Below are positions 56,921 through 64,000 of a stretch of DNA of 64,000 nucleotides, piece after piece. Numbering within the stretch: the first letter of the stretch is position 1; the number at the start of each line of letters is the position of its first letter. Source of the stretch: an uncultured Rhizobium sp. (lineage in GTDB: Bacteria > Pseudomonadota > Alphaproteobacteria > Rhizobiales > Rhizobiaceae); the NCBI GenBank assembly GCA_945952415.1, contig CAMFIF010000011.1, forward strand, positions 90,094 to 154,093, given 5' to 3'. Below the pieces are notes generated by a model. It was given only the letters and a program-made list of their open reading frames with translations, did not search any database and was not told where the DNA came from. A program made the position numbers and the translations under genes.

Positions 56921-57897
56921 GCGGGGCCTTTCCTCAGATGTGCAGGCCCGTTTTGCCGATTGAAAACCAGGTTCTGCAGAAGAATGAACATGAAGAGCAG
57001 AAACCCGATCGCGATTTTCGTCCACCAGCTCGAAAGCGTACCGTCGAAAACGATGAATGTCTGGACCAGTCCCTGCAGCATCACACCGATCAGCGTGCCG
57101 AAAATGAACCCGTAGCCCCCCGTCAGCAGGGTTCCGCCTATCACCACGGCGGCAATCGAGTCAAGTTCGATGCCGACCGCCGCCAGCGGGTAGCCGGCGG
57201 AGGTGTAGAGCGAATAGATGATGCCGGAAAGCCCGCCGAGGAAGGAGGAGAGCGCATAGATCGCCACCGTCGTCCGGCCCGTCGGAACCCCCATCAGCGC
57301 CGCCGAAACCGGGTTGCCGCCGATGGCATAGACGTAAGAGCCAAAGCGGGTGCGATGGGCGATGAGGCCGAAGAGGAGGAAGACCGCGAGCATGGTGAGG
57401 CCGATGGCGCTGAGCCGCCCGCCCCCCGGCAGCTTGAAATAGAGGGACGAGACCGTGCGATAGAAGGGATGGTCGATGGGAATGCTGTCCTGCGTCAGCA
57501 CCGAGGCGAGGCCGCGGGCGAGAAACATGCCGGCCAGCGTGACGATGAAGGGCGGCACGCGCAGGAAATGGATGACCGCGCCCATCGCCGCGCCGAAGAG
57601 GGCAGCAAGCGCCAGAACCAGCGGGAAGACCACCAGCGGATGGAGCCCGAGCCGGGTGATGAGGATCGCCGTGACGACGCCCGTCAGCCCGATCACCGCG
57701 CCGACCGAGAGATCGATGCCGCCGGAAATGATGACGAAGGTGGCGCCGACGGCGGCAACGCCCAGAAAGGCGTTGTCGGTCAGGAAATTGCCGAGCACCC
57801 GTGTCGACCACATGCCCGGATACTGGCTGACGCAGAGCGCATAGGCGACGATGAAGATCAGCGTGGTGGCCATCAGCGGCCGGTAGCGCGCATTCAT
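56917..57897 (-). CDS. Sugar ABC transporter permease, YjfF-like
   Basis: 326-residue BPD_transp_2-type permease with 8-10 hydrophobic segments. It has the RbsC-type motif TFVIISGGIDLSVGAVIGLTG and later AIGGNPVSAALMGVPTGRTT. Together with the YtfT-like permease it should form a heterodimeric channel. Start overlaps the previous stop and its stop overlaps the GntR start, so all are coupled. Similarity to E. coli YjfF is judged from operon order and sequence pattern. Confidence 0.9.
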   Translation of the reverse strand: MNARYRPLMATTLIFIVAYALCVSQYPGMWSTRVLGNFLTDNAFLGVAAVGATFVIISGGIDLSVGAVIGLTGVVTAILITRLGLHPLVVFPLVLALAALFGAAMGAVIHFLRVPPFIVTLAGMFLARGLASVLTQDSIPIDHPFYRTVSSLYFKLPGGGRLSAIGLTMLAVFLLFGLIAHRTRFGSYVYAIGGNPVSAALMGVPTGRTTVAIYALSSFLGGLSGIIYSLYTSAGYPLAAVGIELDSIAAVVIGGTLLTGGYGFIFGTLIGVMLQGLVQTFIVFDGTLSSWWTKIAIGFLLFMFILLQNLVFNRQNGPAHLRKGPA

Positions 57898-58897
57898 GGC
57901 ATTTTCCTCCCGAAGGGCTTCAGGCTGCGGATCGCGCCGGCAATCTCGCCGAGCCGGGCCGACTGCAGGATAAGGATGATCATGATGACGCCCGCCTTGA
58001 CGATCAGGTTGAATTCCGGCGGGAATCCGGAAACGAGAATGCCGGTATTCATCGCCTGGATGATGACCGCGCCGAGCACGGAGAGCGGTATCGAGAAGCG
58101 CCCGCCGAGCAGGGAGGTGCCGCCGATCACGACGGCGAGGATCGCATCGAGCTCCAGCCAGAGGCCGGCATTGTTGGCATCGGCCCCGCGAATATCGGCG
58201 GCGGCAATCACGCCCGCAATACCGGCGCAGAGCCCGCCGAAGGCATAGATGGCGAGGATCAGCGAGCGGCTTCTGAGGCCCGTATAGGTCGCGGCAGAGC
58301 GGTTCGTGCCGATCGCCTCGATGAAGAGGCCCATGGCGGTGCGCCGCACGAAGAAATGCGCGCCGACCATCAGGAGAAGAGCGATGACCGCCGGCATGGG
58401 CAGCCCGAGCAGCGAGCCCGTGCCGATGAAGATCAGCGCCGGATCGGAAAAGGTGACGATGGACCCTTCGGTGATGAGCTGCGCGAGACCGCGGCCCGCC
58501 ACCATCAGCACCAGGGTGGCGACGAAGGGCTGGATGCCGAGGAAGGCGATGAGGAGCCCGTTCCAGAGGCCACAGGCAATGGCGACCGCAAGGGCTGCCG
58601 CGAGCGTGACGACCAGCGGATGGCCGGCCACGGTGAAGGTGGCGGCCACCGCCCCTGCCACCGCCATGACCGCGCCGACCGAGAGATCGACGCCGCGCGT
58701 GGCGATGATCGGCGTCATGCCGATGGCGAGGATTGCCACCGGCGCGCCGCGGTTGATCACGTCGATCAGGCTGCCGAAGAGGCGCCCGTCCTTCCAGGTC
58801 ACGTCGAAGAAGCCCGGAAACACCATCCAGTTGATCAGGAGCACGCCGGCAAGCGCGATCACCTGATGGCTGAAGAAGGAAGAAAGGCTCTGGGCTT

Positions 58898-58901
<4 letters not shown>
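57894..58901 (-). CDS. Sugar ABC transporter permease, YtfT-like
   Basis: 335-residue BPD_transp_2-type permease. MTPIIATRGVDLSVGAVMAV is the RbsC-family motif and IEAIGTNRSAATYTGLRSRS is the cytoplasmic loop region; ADIRGADANNAGLWLELDAI precedes the last helices. Its start overlaps the ATPase stop. Together with the binding protein, ATPase and YjfF-like permease it forms a galactofuranose-type importer. Confidence 0.9.
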
Positions 58902-60418
<1,517 letters not shown>

Positions 60419-60484
60419 TCGCTTGTCGTCCCCCACGCCAATGCCGATCGATCCTAACCGGAACAGTTACAGGTTAGAAGCTTC

Positions 60485-60519
60485 AAAAAGCCCCCGCCGA
60501 AGGGCCGGCGGGGGCTTTT
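60485..60519 (-). terminator. Intercistronic terminator between ytfQ-like and ytfR-like genes
   Basis: On the minus strand AAAAGCCCCCGCC pairs with GGCGGGGGCTTTT (13 bp) around an 8-base loop, followed by a T. It lies 14 bases after the binding-protein stop, so most transcripts should stop here and some read through. This would yield much more binding protein than ATPase and permeases. Confidence 0.85.
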
Positions 60520-60532
60520 CCCTGGGAGGACC

Positions 60533-61495
60533 TCAGTAGCCCAGGCCCTTGCGGGCTTCATATTCGCCCTGCGGATTGTCGGCCGGGGTGAAGAGCTTGG
60601 ATTCGGTGATGATGAACTTCTCCGGCTGCTTGCCGTCCTTCTTGAAGGCTTCCAGCGCATCGAAGGCGGGACCGGCCATGTTGGGGGTCAGTTCCACCGT
60701 GGCATTGGCCTCCCCGGCCGCCATGGCGGCGAAGATATCCGGAACCGCATCGATCGAGACGACGAGGATATCCTTGCCGGGCTTCAGGCCCGCGTCCTTG
60801 ATCGCCTGGATGCCGCCGACGGCCATGTCGTCATTATGGGCATACATGGCGCAGATGTCCTTGCCGCCATTTTCCGCCTTCAGGAAGCCTTCCATCACTT
60901 CCTTGCCCTTGGCGCGGGTGAAATCGCCGGTCTGGCTGCGGGCAATGGTGATGTTGGAATGGCCGGCAATGGCCTCCTCGAAGCCCTTCTTGCGGTTGAT
61001 CGCCGGCGTGGAACCGACGGTCCCCTGAAGTTCCACCACCTTGCAGGGCTTGTCGCCGACCGTCTTCACCAGCCAGTCACCGGCCACATGGCCTTCCTTG
61101 ACCTGATCCGAGGCAACGGAGGTGAGATAGAGATCCTGGGACGCCTCGACGCCGCGGTCGAGCAGGACGACCGGGATATTGGCTTCCTTGGCCTCGCCCA
61201 GCACCTCTTCCCAACCGGTCGCAACCACGGGGGCAACGAGGATGGCATCGACGCCCTGCGCGATGAAGCCGCGGATGGCCTTGATCTGGTTTTCCTGCTT
61301 CTGCTGCGCATCGGCAAATTTCAGCGTGATGCCGCGCTTTTCCGCTTCCTGCTTGGTGACCGAGGTTTCGGCGGCGCGCCAGCCGGATTCCGAACCGATC
61401 TGCGAGAAACCGACCGTCATGCCCGCTGCCATGGCAGCCGTGGAGACGAGCGAGGCCACACCTGCGCAGAGCGCAAGTTTAAAGATGTTCTTCAT
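60533..61495 (-). CDS. ytfQ: Galactofuranose-type sugar-binding protein, YtfQ-like
   Basis: 320-residue periplasmic protein with signal peptide MKNIFKLALCAGVASLVSTA, cleavage near AMAA. The mature chain follows E. coli YtfQ closely, as recalled: TVGFSQIGSESGWRAAE, QQKQENQIKAIRGFIAQGVD, VVELQGTVGSTPAINRKKGF and YAHNDDMAVGGIQAIKDAGL. It should bind galactofuranose or a close sugar. ATG is preceded by GGGAGGAAATC. First gene of the importer operon; the regulator is the last. Confidence 0.92.
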   Translation of the reverse strand: MKNIFKLALCAGVASLVSTAAMAAGMTVGFSQIGSESGWRAAETSVTKQEAEKRGITLKFADAQQKQENQIKAIRGFIAQGVDAILVAPVVATGWEEVLGEAKEANIPVVLLDRGVEASQDLYLTSVASDQVKEGHVAGDWLVKTVGDKPCKVVELQGTVGSTPAINRKKGFEEAIAGHSNITIARSQTGDFTRAKGKEVMEGFLKAENGGKDICAMYAHNDDMAVGGIQAIKDAGLKPGKDILVVSIDAVPDIFAAMAAGEANATVELTPNMAGPAFDALEAFKKDGKQPEKFIITESKLFTPADNPQGEYEARKGLGY

Positions 61496-61731
61496 GATTT
61501 CCTCCCGTTAAGCGGCCTCCACCTCCAATGGCGACCGTCCTGATACATTCCCCATTCAAGGCTCGCTGTAAAGTACAAAAGTAATATTATATGTGCTGCA
61601 CTGCATCATAGTGCTGTGCGGTTGCGAAGTGCTGGCGGCTGGCCGCGGCCGGGTTTTCGTCCTATCTTCTCCCCTGATTCAGTTCGGGTGCATGGCCTCA
61701 TGCGCCCGGAAAGCCCGAAAGGAAAAGTTCC

Positions 61732-62214
61732 GTGAGCGTTGCCTTCGTCAAGGAAGAAAGCGCGGAAACGGCCGCCGAGACCCAGCTGCCCGACCGGCCG
61801 ATTTCGCCCCACCCGAACCTGGTGACCGAAGCGGGGTTGAAGGCGCTGGAGGCGGAGCTTCTCGCCGCGCGCGAGACCTATGCGCTCGCCAATGCCGTGG
61901 AAGACGTCAACGAAAGGCGGCGCCAGACGGCGGGCCCCCTGCGGGATATCCGCTATCTCACCGAGCGCATCCGCACCGCAGAGCTCATGCCCGCCCCGGC
62001 CTCCACCGACCGGGTGAGCTTCGGCAGCACCGTCACCTTCAGCCGGGAGGACGGGCGGGTGCAGACCTACCGCATCGTCGGCGAGGACGAGGCCGACCCG
62101 AAGACGGGCACCATTTCCTATGTCTCGCCCGTCGCCCGGCTGCTCAACGGCAAATCCGTGGGCGACGTGGTCTCTTTCGGCACCGACGAACTGGAAGTGC
62201 TGGCGATCGGCTAG
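61732..62214 (+). CDS. GreA/GreB-family transcription elongation factor
   Basis: 160-residue cytoplasmic factor. Residues about 25-90 form the coiled-coil that reaches into the RNA polymerase channel (LVTEAGLKALEAELLAARET); the C-terminal FKBP-like domain has VSFGSTVTFSREDGRVQTYR and ISYVSPVARLLNGKSVGDVV. The usual acidic tip (D..E) is less clear: YALANAVEDVNERR has Glu and Asp but not the standard spacing. GTG start at 61732 follows AAAGGAAAAGTTCC. Stands alone. Confidence 0.85.
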   Translation: MSVAFVKEESAETAAETQLPDRPISPHPNLVTEAGLKALEAELLAARETYALANAVEDVNERRRQTAGPLRDIRYLTERIRTAELMPAPASTDRVSFGSTVTFSREDGRVQTYRIVGEDEADPKTGTISYVSPVARLLNGKSVGDVVSFGTDELEVLAIG

Positions 62215-62544
62215 GGGCCAAAGGCGGCCCTCCTCCCTCCCCTGCCGACCGGGGGGCGGGGGCCATTCTGCCCGCCCCTCCCTTCCCTGCGTGACCATTT
62301 TCCGCGCGTTCCGGCCGCGACCCCGGATCGCCTTTCGTTGGTTTATCCTATTGATTTTACGTCTTACTCGGCATCTTAAAAAAATTAATCACGATATAAT
62401 GTCCATTAGAGGGCATACCTGCACAACTTACATGTCATCAGCGATAAGTTTCAAGTATCGATAATGATGGCTACAGGCTCCCGGATATGCTAGAAGCGCT
62501 GCAAATCACGGCGCGCATCGCCGGAAAGCGAAGGAGAGGGTGCC
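62215..62544. other. Intergenic region of 330 bp before the recombinase
   Basis: The first 80 bases are GC-rich and hold a hairpin. From about 62335 the DNA is much more AT-rich than the rest of the window. CGATA and TATCG with a 9-base spacer (62442-62460), flanked by CATCA and TGATG, form a dyad that could be a recombinase core site. I see no gene. Confidence 0.6.
62253..62278. terminator. Possible GC hairpin after the Gre-factor gene
   Basis: GGGGCGGG (62253-62260) pairs with CCCGCCCC (62271-62278) around a 10-base loop, 38 bases after the stop. There is no T-run, so termination here is uncertain. Confidence 0.35.
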
Positions 62545-63702
62545 ATGACGATCGTTCCGACGGAGGATATCAACCGGCGGTCCGAAGAGCTTGACGCGCT
62601 CGATGCCATCCTGCCCTTCGACCGGCGCGACCAGCTGGCAGCGCTTCTGACGGACGAGGATGTCGCGACCCTCAAGCATCTCGCGCAGGAGGGCATGGGC
62701 GAGAACACGCTGCGGGCGATCGCCTCGGATCTCGGCTATCTGGAGGCCTGGTGCCTGGCGGCGACGGGCGAGACCCTGCCCTGGCCGGCACCGGAAAGCC
62801 TGCTTCTGAAATTCGTCGCCCAGCATCTCTTCGATCCGCTCGAGCGGGAGCGAAATCCCGCCCATGGCATGCCGGCCGAGGTGGACCGGGTTCTGCGAGC
62901 CAAGGGCCTGCTGAAGGCGGAAGGGCCGCATGCGCCGGCCACCGTCCGGCGGCGGCTCACCTCCTGGTCGATCCTCACGCGGTGGCGGGGGCTTGAGGGT
63001 CCCTTTTCCTCGGGGTCGCTGAAAGCGGCGATCCGGCTTGCGGTCCGGGCCAGCGGCCGTCCGCGCATGCGCAAGAGCAAGTCCGCCGTCACCGCCGATA
63101 TTCTCGCCCAGCTTCTGGCCACCTGCGCGACCGAGCGGCTGGTGGACCTGCGCGACCGGGCGCTGCTCCTCGTCGCCTTCGCATCCGGCGGGCGGCGGCG
63201 CTCGGAAGTGGCAAAGCTCCATGTGGAGGATCTCCGGGAAGAGGAGCCCGTGGCGGTCGAGCCCGGCAATCCGCTCTCGCCGCTCCTGCCGTGTCTGACG
63301 CTCAGCCTCGGCCGCACCAAGACCACCGATGCGGAAGACGAGGCAACCGCTCTCCTCATCGGCCGGCCCGTCGATGCGCTCCGGCGCTGGCTTTCCGAAG
63401 CAAAAATCGACAGCGGGCCGATTTTCCGGCGCATCGATCAATGGGGGAATGTCGACCGGCGGCCGCTCTCGCCGCAATCGGTCAATCTTATCGTGAAAGC
63501 ACGCTGCAAGCAGGCGGGTCTCGATCCCGAGCGCTTTTCCGCCCATGGCCTGCGCTCCGGCTATCTCACCGAGGCTGCCAATCGCGGCGTGCCGCTTCAG
63601 GAAGCCATGCAGCAGTCGCAGCACAAATCCGTGGCCCAGGCCTCCAGCTATTACAACAATGCCGACCGGCGAAACGGCCGCGCGGCGCGCATTCTCACCT
63701 GA
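62545..63702 (+). CDS. Tyrosine recombinase/integrase
   Basis: 385-residue site-specific recombinase. The N-terminal SAM-like/core-binding domain (about 35-180) reads LKHLAQEGMGENTLRAIASD; the catalytic domain has the first Arg in ASGGRRRSEVAKLHVEDL, HGLRSGYLTEAANRG (HxxR), the second His in QSQHKS and the Tyr in ASSYYNN. All five catalytic residues are visible. ATG follows GGAGAGGGTGCC. It stands alone, without excisionase or phage genes; similar stand-alone integrases occur on rhizobial replicons. Confidence 0.9.
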   Translation: MTIVPTEDINRRSEELDALDAILPFDRRDQLAALLTDEDVATLKHLAQEGMGENTLRAIASDLGYLEAWCLAATGETLPWPAPESLLLKFVAQHLFDPLERERNPAHGMPAEVDRVLRAKGLLKAEGPHAPATVRRRLTSWSILTRWRGLEGPFSSGSLKAAIRLAVRASGRPRMRKSKSAVTADILAQLLATCATERLVDLRDRALLLVAFASGGRRRSEVAKLHVEDLREEEPVAVEPGNPLSPLLPCLTLSLGRTKTTDAEDEATALLIGRPVDALRRWLSEAKIDSGPIFRRIDQWGNVDRRPLSPQSVNLIVKARCKQAGLDPERFSAHGLRSGYLTEAANRGVPLQEAMQQSQHKSVAQASSYYNNADRRNGRAARILT

Positions 63703-63707
63703 GCGCC

Positions 63708-63826
63708 AAAACGAAAAGCCCGGCGCGGGAGGATTGCGCCGGGCTTCGATCATGACCAGCGGCTTGGGAGGAGGAGTGCCGATGGTCGCTGCAAGGAAGT
63801 TTGGGAGGAGGAGGACTTCCTTGCTG
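63708..63826 (-). ncRNA. Trans-acting small RNA with three anti-Shine-Dalgarno loops (alpha-r14/NfeR1-like)
   Basis: Read on the minus strand, about 119 nt fold into three hairpins. Hairpin 1: GCAAGGAAGT/ACTTCCTTGC (10 bp, 63824-63791) with a CCTCCTCCTCCCAA loop. Hairpin 2: GACCA..GGC/GCC..TGGTC with loop ACTCCTCCTCCCAA. Hairpin 3: AAGCCCGGCGC/GCGCCGGGCTT (11 bp) with loop AATCCTCCC, then TTTTCGTTTT as terminator. Loops with CCTCC(TCCC) complementary to Shine-Dalgarno sites, three hairpins and this length fit the alpha-r14 (NfeR1) or cuckoo-type RNAs of Rhizobiales. Convergent with the recombinase gene. Confidence 0.82.
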
Positions 63827-63832
63827 ATGATC

Positions 63833-63861
63833 AATTTATTGCTGCGACGCATCATGGACAA
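63833..63861 (-). promoter_or_regulatory. Promoter of the small RNA
   Basis: TTGTCC (63861-63856) and TAAATT (63838-63833) on the minus strand are 17 bp apart and place the transcription start around 63825-63827, just ahead of the first hairpin. Nothing else is visible between 63862 and the window end. Confidence 0.65.
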
Positions 63862-64000
63862 CCGCGTTTTTCGCAATGCAGCAATGCGCGACGAGCAGTG
63901 CTGTCAAAGAAAACGCGATGTTGGGTCTCGCTCATCGGGGCCTATTGGGGTCGTTTGCGGGAGGGGGCGGAATCCTACGCTAAGGCTTTGGCCAGCGATA

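Overview
The window is GC-rich, gene-dense, single-copy-looking bacterial DNA. Several things point to an alphaproteobacterium of the Hyphomicrobiales, most likely a Rhizobiaceae relative: the many sugar and peptide ABC importers, the DUF1236-type and PilZ proteins, a StcD/DgcA-like flavoprotein, a KaiC-like ATPase paired with a lone receiver protein, and a small RNA with three anti-Shine-Dalgarno loops that looks like the rhizobial alpha-r14 family. I saw no rRNA, tRNA, CRISPR array or insertion sequence. Near the right edge lies one stand-alone tyrosine recombinase.

Layout. 1-4.4 kb: sugar ABC importer (two permeases, the first cut by the edge, and a binding protein) with a divergent ROK regulator and a perfect operator palindrome between them. 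4.5-6.5 kb: two small secreted proteins and an EamA transporter. 6.7-18 kb: a catabolic block with an Ldh-family dehydrogenase, two divergent FMN/FAD/Fe-S oxidoreductases sharing an operator-like palindrome, a complete five-gene peptide/opine-type ABC importer and a GNAT acetyltransferase. 18-26 kb: orphan TadG-like pilus protein, PilZ protein, two riboflavin-pathway genes, alcohol dehydrogenase with LysR regulator, diguanylate cyclase, SMR pump and a 30-residue membrane microprotein.

26-35 kb is a signalling region: a NarL-type two-component system between two unusual secreted proteins, a patatin-like lipoprotein, an OmpR-type two-component system, and a KaiC-like ATPase with a single-domain receiver protein. 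35-49 kb is a second catabolic cluster: a hydrolase/aldo-keto reductase/alcohol dehydrogenase/SDR operon, a divergent aldo-keto reductase and peptide-type ABC importer (with a permease-ATPase fusion), a TetR regulator, a hydrolase, an O-methyltransferase and an amidohydrolase. Three of its promoter regions carry a shared 14-bp dyad (TNNAC-N4-GTAGA), so I infer a TetR regulon. 49-51 kb holds an operon of three secreted low-complexity GTGG-repeat proteins. 51-56 kb has two drug-efflux MFS pumps, each with its own divergent regulator (SoxR-like MerR; AraC), and a DUF2066 protein. 56-61.5 kb is a YtfQ-YtfR-YtfT-YjfF-like sugar importer with a translationally coupled GntR regulator. 61.7-64 kb: a Gre factor, the recombinase and the small RNA.

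The most interesting candidate system links the 26-29 kb and 50-51 kb regions. Paired GGAC-N4-GTCC palindromes about 21-23 bp apart occur upstream of the NarL-type system and its divergent DUF1236 gene, upstream of the glycine-rich secreted protein next to it, and upstream of the GTGG-repeat operon 22 kb away. This suggests that one two-component system controls a set of secreted low-complexity proteins. That reading is an inference from sequence alone.
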